Shown: positions 53,264-61,789 of the stretch, piece after piece | Numbering within the stretch: position 1 is the first letter of the stretch | Layout: the number at the start of each line of letters is the position of its first letter | DNA from: Thermoplasmata archaeon | Lineage (GTDB): Archaea; Thermoplasmatota; Thermoplasmata; Sysuiplasmatales; Sysuiplasmataceae | Length of the DNA stretch: 64,000 nucleotides | NCBI GenBank assembly: GCA_021806165.1 | Contig: JAJZXY010000002.1 | Coordinates: 62,001-126,000, forward strand | Direction: 5' to 3' | Notes under the pieces: model-generated | The model's input: the letters and a program-made list of their open reading frames with translations, nothing else | The model's database searches: none | What the model was told of the DNA's origin: nothing | Program-made: the position numbers and the translations under genes

Positions 53264-53362
53264 CGCCGAGGGGGAGATTTGAACTCCCGTGGTGCGGAGC
53301 ACCAGTGGCTGACCCTGGATATCACTCGAGGCCACCGCCTTACCGGGCTGAGCTACCTCGGC
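53264..53362 (-). tRNA. tRNA-Ser(CGA) with a 14-nt anticodon-loop intron
   Basis: Reverse strand: acceptor GCCGAGG/CCTCGGC with discriminator G, long Ser-type variable arm GGTGC TCC GCACC, T-arm GGGAG TTCAAAT CTCCC. The anticodon stem GTGGC/GCCAC closes after removal of 14 nt between positions 37 and 38, giving loop CTCGAGA and anticodon CGA. Related to the tRNA-Ser(UGA) gene in body sequence and intron position. Confidence 0.92.
53311..53324 (-). other. tRNA-Ser(CGA) intron, 14 nt, position 37/38
   Basis: Outer helix GTGGC/GCCAC, bulges AGT and TCA, central helix CTCG/AGGG with three pairs (one T-G) and one G-A mismatch, so a slightly relaxed bulge-helix-bulge. Confidence 0.78.
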
Positions 53363-53387
53363 CTGAGTGGAATGTGAGAGTGAACAT

Positions 53388-53396
53388 GTTTAAAAC
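53388..53396 (+). promoter_or_regulatory. TATA-like box of the ubiquitin-like gene
   Basis: GTTTAAAAC is centred 28 nt before the ATG at 53420, supporting that start over an ATG at 53405. Confidence 0.4.
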
Positions 53397-53419
53397 ACTG
53401 TTGCATGATTCAGCTTCGC

Positions 53420-53629
53420 ATGATGGTGCATGTTGACATCAGGGGGAGCAGGAGAGCGGAGCGTGATGTGGAGCTGCCTGACGGCGCCACCCTCCTGTCG
53501 CTGCTCAGGAACATTGCGGTAAGGCCTGACGGGGTCGTCTGTTTTTCAGCGGGGGATCCGCTGCCAACGGACACAGTCCTCAGGGAAGGGGCTGAAGTAA
53601 CCATCATAGAGGCTGCGAGCGGCGGATGA
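53420..53629 (+). CDS. Ubiquitin-like beta-grasp protein (SAMP/ThiS/MoaD type)
   Basis: A 69-residue beta-grasp protein ending in the activated diglycine EAASGG. Features are VELPDGATLLSLLRNI, a central GVVCFSAGDPLPTDTVL and LREGAEVTIIEAASGG. Such proteins act as sulfur carriers for tRNA thiolation, thiamine or molybdopterin, or are attached to target lysines as SAMPs; archaeal SAMP2 does both. A JAMM protease at 5632 could be the deconjugase. No E1-like enzyme lies nearby. The start follows a TATA-like box; ATG 53423 is equally possible. Confidence 0.8.
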   Translation: MMVHVDIRGSRRAERDVELPDGATLLSLLRNIAVRPDGVVCFSAGDPLPTDTVLREGAEVTIIEAASGG

Positions 53630-53631
53630 AT

Positions 53632-54861
53632 TCATGCCCCGTACTTCTCGTTCCTGTCGGCGTATCCCATGAGCAGGGGCATGAGTTCGAGGCCACGCAG
53701 CGACGACAGAGAACCCCTGCCGGCGGAAATCTCATCGAAGGATGAAATGCCGTCGGACCTGAGGCCTCCGGAATGAATCATCAGAGGGACAGGATCGCAT
53801 GTGTGCTGCTTGGCAGAAACGGGGGTGGAGTGGTCTCCTGTGATCGCAAAGACAAGTTCACCGCTGCAGGATGAAATTATGTAGTCGACCATCCTGTCTG
53901 CCCGCTCTATCATTTCAACCTTTCCTGCCGCATTTCCGTCATGGCCGGCAATATCAGTGGGCTTGACGTGCAGGAGAACAAAGTCCTTCCTGCCGAGCAT
54001 CTCAACAGCAGCGCGCCCCTTTGCCATAAGATCTGTTTCCATCGTGGCCGTGGCACCCTTCGGTGTGACGACCTCGCCACCGAGCACCCTGCAAATTCCC
54101 AGAATGAGTCCCTCTGCGGCAACCGCACCGAACGACATTCCGTGCTTCCTGTCAAAAGGCTCGATATCGGGGTAGACGCCACCACCCCTGGCGATTATGG
54201 CGTTCGCGGAAGGCAGACCCTTCTCCATGCGCTTCCTGTTGACATGTGAACCGGAGAACTTCTCGATGACCATGTTCGTAAACTTGTTGAGTATTGCGGC
54301 AGTTCTTGACGAAGGTTCGTCAAGCCCTGAAGCGAGCTGAATTGGCCTGCCCGTGACTCCCGGGTCTGTATCCGTGACGGATGAGCCTAAACCGTCACCG
54401 CTGATAACAACAACGCATCTGTGCTCCGTGCTCTCCCTGAAGCGCACCTGAGCGCCATCGATCTCCACTTCAGGCAGAAGGGATGCGAGCTCTCCAGTGT
54501 CGGGTTCACCAATCCTTCCAGCCCTCCTGTCCACAACCACGCGGGAGCTGTCGACGGTGGCAAAGTTGCACCTGAATGCGACATCGCCAGGCTTCATTTT
54601 CAGGCCTATGCCTGCCGCCTCGAATGGTCCGCGGCCGGTGTATATACCCAACGGGTCATAGCCGAGCAGTGAGAGGTGTGATGTGTCACTTCCAGGAGTC
54701 ACTCCAGGGGCTATGGTGTAAAGCAGACCATGCATTGCAGAAGCTGCAATCCTGTCAATTCCAGGCTTCGAGGCGGCCTGCAGAGGCGTCTTCCCACCGA
54801 GTGCCGCGGATGGCCTGTCGCCAAGGCCGTCGCATATAACCAGCAGTATTTTTCTCGCCAT
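53632..54861 (-). CDS. apgM: 2,3-bisphosphoglycerate-independent phosphoglycerate mutase, archaeal type
   Basis: Interconverts 3- and 2-phosphoglycerate. The 409-residue protein belongs to the alkaline-phosphatase superfamily: metal site [20 protein letters not shown], nucleophile Ser in [34 protein letters not shown] and [17 protein letters not shown]. It links glycerate 2-kinase output to glycolysis/gluconeogenesis. The 3' end abuts the convergent ubiquitin-like gene. Confidence 0.96.
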   Translation of the reverse strand: MARKILLVICDGLGDRPSAALGGKTPLQAASKPGIDRIAASAMHGLLYTIAPGVTPGSDTSHLSLLGYDPLGIYTGRGPFEAAGIGLKMKPGDVAFRCNFATVDSSRVVVDRRAGRIGEPDTGELASLLPEVEIDGAQVRFRESTEHRCVVVISGDGLGSSVTDTDPGVTGRPIQLASGLDEPSSRTAAILNKFTNMVIEKFSGSHVNRKRMEKGLPSANAIIARGGGVYPDIEPFDRKHGMSFGAVAAEGLILGICRVLGGEVVTPKGATATMETDLMAKGRAAVEMLGRKDFVLLHVKPTDIAGHDGNAAGKVEMIERADRMVDYIISSCSGELVFAITGDHSTPVSAKQHTCDPVPLMIHSGGLRSDGISSFDEISAGRGSLSSLRGLELMPLLMGYADRNEKYGA

Positions 54862-54902
54862 GACAGATCATCACACAGTAGGCTGGCCGATCCATGGGTG
54901 CG

Positions 54903-55280
54903 TCAGTTTTCGTGCTCCCATGCCTCGGTCGGCAGCTTGTCATAAACATTAGCCTCTTTTTGTAGGTTGCCCTTTCTGGAAAGTATGCGCCTTATGCTGT
55001 TGACATTGAGCTGCCAGTAATATATGCGCCACATGCGGCCGCTCGGTATAAGCGTCTCCTCCCAGTCGCTTGACAGTATGCCCATGTCGTGAAGCATGTA
55101 GAAGACCCTCCTGTCCTCGGGGTCGAGCGAGTTGTCAATCACCTGAACCTCAAACCCGAAGTATGAGAGGACCATCTCGGCTATGCCCGAAGCCTCATCC
55201 GGATCGAGGCCCGCCCTCAGTTCGATGGCTCTGGTAAGCTGCTCCAGATTGACAAGATCAAGCGTCTTTCCCCCAGGCAT
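54903..55280 (-). CDS. Conserved archaeal protein of unknown function (possibly DUF6015-like)
   Basis: A 125-residue soluble protein. The N-terminal half is helical (LEQLTRAIELRAGLDPDEAS), the centre has SYFGFEVQVIDNSLDPEDRR and VFYMLHDMGILSSDWEE, and the C-terminal half has GRMWRIYYWQLN. The central part looks like a winged-helix-type fold, but this is only an impression. It lies 41 nt upstream of apgM on the same strand and is probably co-transcribed. The family name is a guess from memory. Confidence 0.65.
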   Translation of the reverse strand: MPGGKTLDLVNLEQLTRAIELRAGLDPDEASGIAEMVLSYFGFEVQVIDNSLDPEDRRVFYMLHDMGILSSDWEETLIPSGRMWRIYYWQLNVNSIRRILSRKGNLQKEANVYDKLPTEAWEHEN

Positions 55281-55401
55281 TCAGAAATTCCCCGCACCTT
55301 TGGAAGGCAGCATTTGTGGCTCTGCAGCTGCATTCATTGCTACTTTGTGTGTGAAGCGGATTTCGTATATAAACAGGTAACGCTTAGCAACCAGCGATGC
55401 T

Positions 55402-56511
55402 ATGCTGGTGGGCTTCATAGTAAATCCTGTGGCGGGCCTTGGCGGGCCGCCAGGACTGAGGGGCAGCGATGGAGACAAGGCTGCCGCAGCTCTGGCATCA
55501 GGTTCGCTGCCGACGGCAGGAAGAAGGGCCGAGGCTGCCCTAAGGTCGGTGATGTCGTCCTACGCCGAAGAAGGCATCGAGCCGCCTGAAATGATAACAT
55601 GCGGGGGAGAAATGGGGGAGAATGCGCTCAGGAGATGCGCCTATGGGAGGTTCAGGGTGGTCTATTCACCGGATGCGCAAAGCCGGCCGGAGGACACAAC
55701 GAAGGCTGCATATGCCATGAAGGTGGAGGGTGCCTCAATCATAATCTTCGCAGGTGGCGACGGAACGGCAAGGGACATAGCAGCAGGAACGGGTGAAGAG
55801 ATGCCTGTGCTAGGTGTACCTGCTGGCGTCAAGATGTACACTGGTGCATTTCTCTACAGGCCAGCGGAGCTTGGCGATGCTATGCTGGAACTGGAGGGCG
55901 GGATTGTCGGCAGGAAGACTGACCTTCTTGACTTTGCAAATGCAGGCACCATGCTGGAGTCAGGTGTTGCAGTTTACGGTAGCATTTCAGTCCCTGCACT
56001 GGCCTCTGTGCAGCCAGGCAAGAGTGAGGAAAAGCTTCCAGGTGATGAGGTTGAGGGGATAGCCGCATACATAGTCGAACATCTCCTGCCTGATGACTAC
56101 TACATCATGGGCACCGGCAGCACCGTGAAGGGAGTGCTCAGGGCGCTTGGCCACAGCACCCACCCGATGGGTGTGGATTTGCTGAAGGGAAGTGTGCTTG
56201 TTGCAGAGGATGCCGGAGAGAGGGAACTCTCGGAGCAGTTGAAGGGTGTGCCCCCTGAAAGAATTCACCTGGTGGTTACTCCGCTTGGTGGAAACGGCTT
56301 CATACTCGGAAGGGGAAACCAGCAGATATCCGCCCCGCTGATAGAGCGCATACCAAGGCGCAACATCATGATTGTTTCCACTTCCGGAAAGCTGAGGAGT
56401 GCAGGCACCCTTCATGTCGACACGGGCAGCAATTCCGCAGACAGGTCGCTTAGAGGGGTCGCAGAGGTGCTCACAGGTTATGCATACTGGAAGGTGTGTG
56501 AAGTATCATGA
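55402..56511 (+). CDS. ATP-NAD kinase-like protein (AcoX type)
   Basis: A 369-residue member of the NAD-kinase/diacylglycerol-kinase superfamily. It begins MLVGFIVNPVAGLGGPPGL, has the glycine-rich site IIIFAGGDGTARDIAAGT and VLGVPAGVKMYTGAF, a middle TDLLDFANAG, and the C-terminal FILGRGNQQISAPLI. AcoX-type proteins may phosphorylate NAD or another small molecule; their substrate is unproven. A true NAD kinase is at 4829, so this is a second activity. Its stop overlaps the next start (ATGA). Confidence 0.85.
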   Translation: MLVGFIVNPVAGLGGPPGLRGSDGDKAAAALASGSLPTAGRRAEAALRSVMSSYAEEGIEPPEMITCGGEMGENALRRCAYGRFRVVYSPDAQSRPEDTTKAAYAMKVEGASIIIFAGGDGTARDIAAGTGEEMPVLGVPAGVKMYTGAFLYRPAELGDAMLELEGGIVGRKTDLLDFANAGTMLESGVAVYGSISVPALASVQPGKSEEKLPGDEVEGIAAYIVEHLLPDDYYIMGTGSTVKGVLRALGHSTHPMGVDLLKGSVLVAEDAGERELSEQLKGVPPERIHLVVTPLGGNGFILGRGNQQISAPLIERIPRRNIMIVSTSGKLRSAGTLHVDTGSNSADRSLRGVAEVLTGYAYWKVCEVS

Positions 56512-56978
56512 ACGGAAGGCTCTCATTCATTGAATTCTGGACCGTGTGCAATGCGACGGAGGACAGGGAGAAGGTGATGGCAGCCCTGAGAATGCTGTCT
56601 GAAGCAAAGGCGGAAGTCACATTATCCACAGTGAACACGCATTTCGGGCAGCCAATGTCTGTGGTCGGGTGCAGGTTCAGTGGGAAGAATGCCCTGGGGG
56701 ATCTTGCACGACGCATGGGTAAAGGACCGGTCGCAGAGATACTTGCGACACTTGAACAGAGGCTGGATGATGACAACGTGCTCCACTTCAGGCTTGACAA
56801 GCAGTCATGCGTTGAAGGACAGCCAGTCCTTTCATCATCCCTGACACCTGAGGCCAGGAAGGAGCACGATTCTATAGATGTGAAGGTGCATGTGGAGACA
56901 TATCCTTCCAGCCGGGCTAATGCGGTTAGCTTCTTAAGCAGCCTTCTCGATAGCGGCGCCGGGGACAAGCAGGGGTAG
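56508..56978 (+). CDS. Predicted RNA-binding protein (COG1325, exosome-associated type)
   Basis: A 156-residue archaeal protein with an L5-like/dsRBD-type fold. Seen are EFWTVCNATEDREKVMAAL, THFGQPMSVVGCRFSGKNA, and the family hallmark LEQRLDDDNVLHFRLDKQSC followed by IDVKVHVETYPSS. Function is inferred as RNA binding near the exosome. It overlaps AcoX by 4 bp (ATGA), and its last 10 bp overlap the tRNA-Leu gene on the same strand. Confidence 0.8.
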   Translation: MNGRLSFIEFWTVCNATEDREKVMAALRMLSEAKAEVTLSTVNTHFGQPMSVVGCRFSGKNALGDLARRMGKGPVAEILATLEQRLDDDNVLHFRLDKQSCVEGQPVLSSSLTPEARKEHDSIDVKVHVETYPSSRANAVSFLSSLLDSGAGDKQG

Positions 56979-57053
56979 CCCAGATTGGCCAAAGGCGCAA
57001 GGCTTAGGACCTTGTCCAGAAGTGGTTCGCCGGTTCAAATCCGGCCCCCTGCA
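56969..57053 (+). tRNA. tRNA-Leu(UAG)
   Basis: Acceptor GCAGGGG/CCCCTGC, discriminator A, D-arm from AGCCCAGATTGG, anticodon stem CAAGG/CCTTG around loop CTTAGGA (anticodon TAG), a long variable arm (TCCAGAAGTGGTTC) and T-arm GCCGG TTCAAAT CCGGC. No intron. The 5' end lies inside the preceding coding region. Confidence 0.95.
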
Positions 57054-57283
57054 CAGTTTGAAAGGTGTAAATCTCATATGCTACAAATTGACCCATAACT
57101 TGACTCGTTTGCAAACATAGCTGAATTTGAAAAACTAATTTGTAAACCACATGAATTTCGCCTTGATAAACGCGCGAGGAGTGAGGAAGATGGCTCTCTT
57201 TTGTCAGGATCCCTCAGAAGTCGAATCACTGGCAAAGATAAATTATAGAACAGAATGAATAAAGATGAGAGCTGGTGTGAACG
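57054..57283. other. Gene-free region after tRNA-Leu
   Basis: About 230 bp, more AT-rich than the flanks, with no convincing coding frame. It separates the tRNA from decayed insertion sequences and may mark the insertion boundary. Confidence 0.5.
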
Positions 57284-57843
57284 ATGCCAAAGGAACTTCC
57301 AAGCAAGGAGAAGCAGGAGAACCCCGACCAGCAGCTGCAGAAAGAGATTGGGGAATACAGGTTGCTCGTTGCAGAACTGACACACGCCAACGAGGCGTTT
57401 AAAAAACACTGCTCCTGAGGAGTGGAGGGAGGTAGTGTATTTGCCCGGGGTACAGCATTCGATGAGAGCTGCCTGCCAGGAAGTGGGACAGAGCAGATGC
57501 GAATTCGGCAAGGCAGGTGTTTATTCCCACAACACCCGACCAGCTGTGGGAGACGGACATCACATAGATATGGTGCGGCACCGACAGATGGGGTTACCTG
57601 TTCAACCACCTGGATGTCTTCACGAGGCAGCGGCCTGCGTTCATCTTCTCCAGGAACATGAGAAGGCGCAATGCAGTTGACGGCCTGGTGAAGGCTGTTG
57701 ACGGCAGGGACGTGACGCAGCTGATACTGCTGTCCGACAACCGCTCTCAGTTCACATCAGACGAGTTCATGGATTCAGTGAAAGCACAGGGCACAGGACA
57801 GGAATTCATCCAGATGAGCACACCTGAACAGCACTGCAAATGA
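57284..57843 (+). pseudogene. Decayed IS3-like transposase (OrfA end plus integrase core)
   Basis: A first fragment (57284-57418) encodes a coiled-coil tail like IS3 OrfA (LQKEIGEYRLLVAELTHANE). After a disrupted stretch, an integrase core is readable: LWETDIT, then a TAG where the family has Tyr, then IWCGTDRWGYLFNHLDVFTR, and LLSDNRSQFTSDEFMDS. The first two catalytic Asp are recognisable, but the final Glu region is lost. A nonsense codon and frame breaks make it non-functional. Confidence 0.78.
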
Positions 57844-57849
57844 GACAGC

Positions 57850-58162
57850 CATTGCAGGGTTTTGCTGGAAGAAGGAGAAATCTATAGGTGCCGCAAAGGC
57901 TCAGGTTGCAGCGGCCAGAAAACTGGCATGTGTTGTCCGGGCAATGCTCACAAGTGGCAAACCATATGTGGAAGAGGACAGGGACCTCACTGCACGCAAG
58001 ACAATGACGATGGACAAACATGCGAGGAAGGCGGCAGCCTTCTCGGAGCGGGAGTTACTGGACATCACCGAGTTGCTTTGCACAAAGACGGAGATATTGA
58101 ACAGGTTGAAGGAGGAGGCAGGAATTGACCAGGATCAGGTCGAAGACAAACAGGAAGAATAA
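57850..58162 (+). pseudogene. Remnant of an IS110-type transposase C-terminus
   Basis: The frame ending at 58162 encodes AAKAQVAAARKLACVVRAML followed by TSGKPYVEED, the typical C-terminal pattern of IS110-family (DEDD) transposases, with no N-terminal catalytic domain upstream. It directly follows the IS3-like remnant, so two element families decayed at one site. Confidence 0.6.
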
Positions 58163-58299
58163 ATCACGGGGCTAGGAGGGTTTTCACGGGAGTGGTTCTA
58201 AAAACAGGGGTCCATTCCAGCTTCTGGAGTCAAGCCCCGTTCTGTTCTCCCCGTCAATCCAATATGAGTTAAACTATTACAGTTTTTGACATTGATTTT

Positions 58300-58500
58300 A
58301 TGAACAACAGGCTAAGAAGATTCTTGATAGATTCAGCAGGAACAGCCATATTTTGGACAGTGGTCTATACCCCCATATATCTGTATACTTCCAGGACGTT
58401 GAAATTTGCTCTTATAGGACTCGGCCTAGCCGCCCTTGTCGAGGTGTTGATGGGAGGGGTATTTGGCAGATATCTTGACTGGTTTAGGAAGCTGGCATGA
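58300..58500 (+). CDS. Small membrane protein (AlaE-like layout)
   Basis: A 66-residue protein with two membrane helices: DSAGTAIFWTVVYTPIYLYT and LIGLGLAALVEVLMGGVFGR, then DWFRKLA. The pattern, including the final FGRYLDWFRK, resembles half of the AlaE-type small membrane exporter family, but it is too short for a firm call. It lies between the transposase debris and copZ. Confidence 0.55.
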   Translation: MNNRLRRFLIDSAGTAIFWTVVYTPIYLYTSRTLKFALIGLGLAALVEVLMGGVFGRYLDWFRKLA

Positions 58501-58628
58501 TTTTCATATGTAGTATTAATTTTGGTACAAACCAGATAAAAAAATCAGAGGAAGAAGGAACACACTCACGCTTGCTTGCCGGAAGGGTGAGCAGTTACTT
58601 CTTATACAGTGAAATGTTATAAAAATCC

Positions 58629-59417
58629 ATGTTCAGGTCTGCAACCGGCAGACAGGTCAAACTGTCCGGAAAGTATGAGGAAATTGAGGATGAGAATGAG
58701 AGAGAGAAGTACTGTGCAGTCTGCGGAGTGAAAGGCACGAAGATATTTCAGACCACAATGCTCAACCACCTGGATGTCTCCCACTGGAAGAGGATTGACG
58801 ACAGTTTCAGGTTCTCAGGCAATCCTGATTGTGATGTTCTTTACTTCAGCAACAGGGCTGGCCTTTACTTCTTCCAGGACGAGGTCAAGACGGTCTACGG
58901 ACCCAAGGGCGGAGGCGGCGAGCGTCCGGTCTGCTACTGTCTCGGCGTTACGAAGGAGATGATAAGGCACGAAATCGTGGATAAGAAGTGCTGTGACTCG
59001 CTGAAGGATATCGAAGCTTATACCAAGGCAGGCACAGGGAAGTGGTGTTTCGTTACCAATCCTTCAGGAAAATGCTGCAGGGAATATCTTCCATCGATCG
59101 TTGAGGAATACCTCAGCGATCTCAAAAGCTCTGCTCCAGGGGATGAACTCAGTTCAATCGCGGCCGACCTGGACATGACCGCGCCAAAACAGCATCAGGT
59201 CAAACTGAGGGTGGAGGGCATGACCTGCAGCAGCTGTGCGGTGACAGTGAAGGCAGCTCTTGAGTCAATCGGCGGAAGTGCCGTTCAGGTATATGTCCCG
59301 CAGAATAGTGCTGTTGCGTTGCTGCCGGCGGAAGTGACAGGCAAGGAGGCCGAAGAGGCAGTGACCGATGCTGGATACCCTTCCACCTTGGCAGAAGTCG
59401 GGGAGAACGAGGGGTAG
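58629..59417 (+). CDS. copZ: CopZ-type metallochaperone with iron-sulfur/zinc N-terminal domain and HMA domain
   Basis: A 262-residue protein resembling Archaeoglobus CopZ, which binds a [2Fe-2S] cluster and zinc and hands Cu+ to a P-type ATPase. Cysteine pairs are at C29/C32 (CAVCG), C102/C104 (CYC), C121/C122, C140 and C149/C150 within a BFD-like region (CYCLGVTKEMIRHEI, GKCCREYL). The C-terminal HMA domain (about 190-258) has the metal-binding MTCSSC (C200, C203). No copper ATPase is adjacent. Mercury or other soft-metal handling is an alternative. Confidence 0.85.
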   Translation: MFRSATGRQVKLSGKYEEIEDENEREKYCAVCGVKGTKIFQTTMLNHLDVSHWKRIDDSFRFSGNPDCDVLYFSNRAGLYFFQDEVKTVYGPKGGGGERPVCYCLGVTKEMIRHEIVDKKCCDSLKDIEAYTKAGTGKWCFVTNPSGKCCREYLPSIVEEYLSDLKSSAPGDELSSIAADLDMTAPKQHQVKLRVEGMTCSSCAVTVKAALESIGGSAVQVYVPQNSAVALLPAEVTGKEAEEAVTDAGYPSTLAEVGENEG

Positions 59418-59929
59418 TGGCAATTTCAGGCAGAAATCGGCAGTTCCAGTCCCAGAATTTCAATCACGGGAGTATTTTGGTGCCTTATTGTGGTGCAGTT
59501 ATGCTCTTCAGGGCTGGAAGAGAGCAGCCTGTCCGGCATAGGTGCCAACATGCTTCTGTCTTTCAGGCAAAGTTGATAGTTACGCCGCTGTCACAACGAC
59601 CCGGTTCACGACGACGATGAACCGCGCGCGGAATACCCCTTAATGCGATGAGGCGGGGATAGCCGGGCTTGTCCGGGTATATGCGGCTGCAGTATTCCTT
59701 CCCATTCATTTCCTGAAAGCTCGATTCTACTCCGTCACAAGACAGGCAGGTGGAACTGCATGACATGCAGACCTCACTTGCGTCCGCTCTCTCCCCGCAT
59801 TTTCCACCTCCCGGCGTACGGTGTCTACAACCGCGTTTCCACGAAATTCATGCGCTGCAGCATCCACGTGTCTGTTTCCTGCGGATGAATGCGCCGCTGA
59901 TCCTGCTCTCGCCCGTCAGTTAATCCTGC
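59418..59929. other. Gene-free region after copZ
   Basis: About 510 bp with only short, unlikely frames on either strand. No recognisable element, tRNA or repeat seen. Confidence 0.5.
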
Positions 59930-60082
59930 CTAGCCGGTCACGAAAATATCCTTCCCGCATGCTTCCAGCGCTTCCTGGATCCGCCTGATGCCCGTTACAT
60001 GGACTTTCGCACCGCCGCTTTCATCGTTTGACAAGACCTTGACGAGTTTTCTTGTCGAATCACGATAAATCCATGCAGTCAA
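59930..60082 (-). CDS. Possible small protein of unknown function
   Basis: A 50-codon frame from a TTG start: MTAWIYRDSTRKLVKVL, then KVHVTGIRRIQEALEACGKD and a TAG stop. Its composition looks protein-like (amphipathic end, good codon use), and it ends just before the divergent membrane HTH regulator gene. There is no homology I recognise, and the start is weak, so it may be a remnant or chance. Confidence 0.25.
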   Translation of the reverse strand: MTAWIYRDSTRKLVKVLSNDESGGAKVHVTGIRRIQEALEACGKDIFVTG

Positions 60083-60094
60083 TATGGAGTCTGC

Positions 60095-60871
60095 ATGGAA
60101 AGCAGGGCCATTCATTCGATTCTGCGGGACGGCACACGTAGAAACATAATGGATTATCTGGCAGCAACAGGTGGGTCCACCTACACCGAGATATTGAACC
60201 ATTTCACTTTAAGCACAGGAAGGCTCAACTATCACCTGAAGGTGCTTGCACCATTCCTGGATAAATATGGGGACAGATACCTCCTGAATGAAGCAGGAAC
60301 AAACGCACAGGCGCTGCTTAACTCCTTCCCCGGGAAGGAGGGATCTGCAAAACAGGGGCTGTTCATTCAGGCTGCATGGCTTTTCCTCGGACTTTCAATT
60401 GTCTCCCTGCTGTTCAGCTTCATTGGTGGTGAATATTTTCAGTTCGCGGCCGTGGTGCTACTCCTTGTTGGTGCATTCTTTCTTCTCCAGGGCGGGCATC
60501 AGCGGATGGGGACCGCCAGGTTCATGCTGCTTCTCTCACTGGGACTTGTGCTTGCCGTGGAATCGGTCAGGCTGGAGTTAACCGCTTCCAGCAGCGGACT
60601 CAATGGGCTGACGCTTTCGATAACGTTCCCACTGTTCATTGAAACAGTGGTATACTTCAGCACATACGTTCCCTGGACTCAGGAAGGCGAAATGGGCTGG
60701 CTCCTCACAGCACTGGTAATGGGGCTGCCCACCTGTCTTTTTATTGCCGTATTCGCGCTTTCAGCAACAGGTCTGCCAGGTCCAGGGGAGAGTACATTTT
60801 ACGTCATGCCCTTCCCTGTGCTTTTCGTCCCAATCTCGTTTCTTTCGGGCGTTCTCACTGGAAGGCATTGA
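60095..60871 (+). CDS. Membrane-anchored winged-helix transcriptional regulator
   Basis: A 258-residue protein. Residues 1-70 form an ArsR/MarR-like winged helix (MESRAIHSILRDGTRRNIMD, STYTEILNHFTLSTGRLNYH, then a wing with DRYLLNEAG). From about residue 88 follow five to six membrane helices (FIQAAWLFLGLSIVSLLFSF, FAAVVLLLVGAFFLL, FMLLLSLGLVLAV, LLTALVMGLPTCLFIAVFAL). Such membrane-bound regulators are common in archaea with unknown signals. Possible targets are the neighbouring copZ or ftsZ-like genes. Confidence 0.75.
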   Translation: MESRAIHSILRDGTRRNIMDYLAATGGSTYTEILNHFTLSTGRLNYHLKVLAPFLDKYGDRYLLNEAGTNAQALLNSFPGKEGSAKQGLFIQAAWLFLGLSIVSLLFSFIGGEYFQFAAVVLLLVGAFFLLQGGHQRMGTARFMLLLSLGLVLAVESVRLELTASSSGLNGLTLSITFPLFIETVVYFSTYVPWTQEGEMGWLLTALVMGLPTCLFIAVFALSATGLPGPGESTFYVMPFPVLFVPISFLSGVLTGRH

Positions 60872-60920
60872 CTGGAGGGAGGGAAAAGGAGGGCGGCACG
60901 CCCAAGTCTGTCTGGAGTTT

Positions 60921-61685
60921 TCAATAGAATGTGAACGACGGTCCCTCTACGCTGAACATCGATGCCTGTGCCAGCCCGTGCTCGGGTGAAGCAAAACCCT
61001 CGGCAGGAGAAAGCTGCTGGACCGAGTCTGAGAGGGACATTATGTCGAACCTTATCTCTTCGGCTATGTCGCCCCTCATCATCGAAATGACCTGATCTGT
61101 TATACGGGAAGTGACTGTTGTGATGATCTTGGAGATGCTCCTGTTGATAACTCCGAAACCATCCTCCACGGACATGTCCCCATCTATCTCGAGCAGCCTG
61201 TTGTTGTCTATGATTATTGTTGCATCAGACAGGGAGCGCAGCCGGCTGACGGTCTCGTCAACACCCATTCTCTGCTCTGCATCGAAAGGGTGAATGCCTA
61301 TTGAAATGGCCGTGATGCCCATGTCGTGAGCCACCCTGGCTGCAAGCGGGGCGACCCTGGAGCCGAATACGCCTCCAAGCCCCACTACCACGAAGGCAAT
61401 GTCTGTGTCAGCAAGCTTCGACCTGATGCACTCGTAGTAGAGCTCCTCCACTTCCGAAACATCTTCAGGCCTGACGAGCAGTGCTGAACTGCAGCCTACG
61501 GAAGACAGCCTCTCATCGCTGTCGCTGACCGCGATGGTGTCTACCCCCGGGTGGTTCCAGTAGAGGCTTTCGACAACGTTGTTGCCTGCCCCACCGCAAC
61601 CGATCACCGTTACGCGGGGTTCTCCGATTCCGCCCATTATGGAAACATCCATCTCTTCTTGGATGAACTCTCCGAATTCAGACAT
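60921..61685 (-). CDS. Short, degenerate FtsZ/tubulin-superfamily protein
   Basis: A 254-residue protein. It has the FtsZ N-terminal nucleotide motif VTVIGCGGAGNNVVESLY (residues 25-42), VDTIAVSDSDERLSS, and IIIDNNRLLEI (the FtsZ DN-D/N-KL site). The tubulin signature is altered: GLGGVFGSR (102-110) instead of GGGTGTG. The synergy (T7) loop NxDFAD is not present; MMRGDIAEEIRFD stands there. Only about 45 residues follow instead of a full C-terminal domain, against about 350-400 total in FtsZ. It may bind but probably not hydrolyse GTP in the usual way. The neighbour upstream is a double RHH protein. Confidence 0.72.
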   Translation of the reverse strand: MSEFGEFIQEEMDVSIMGGIGEPRVTVIGCGGAGNNVVESLYWNHPGVDTIAVSDSDERLSSVGCSSALLVRPEDVSEVEELYYECIRSKLADTDIAFVVVGLGGVFGSRVAPLAARVAHDMGITAISIGIHPFDAEQRMGVDETVSRLRSLSDATIIIDNNRLLEIDGDMSVEDGFGVINRSISKIITTVTSRITDQVISMMRGDIAEEIRFDIMSLSDSVQQLSPAEGFASPEHGLAQASMFSVEGPSFTFY

Positions 61686-61789
61686 CTGCTACTTCTCCTC
61701 CTTCCTCGCCCGCAATACCCCCAAGAGCACGGAGAACCAGTTCAGCACAGTGCATCCCATCCCTTCCGGCTGTCACCAAACCAGATTTC

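Noticed and set aside
57610-58782. An 18-base string TCAACCACCTGGATGTCT shared by the IS3-like remnant and copZ
   Set aside because: Both encode NHLDV in unrelated contexts, with no further similarity around; most likely chance.
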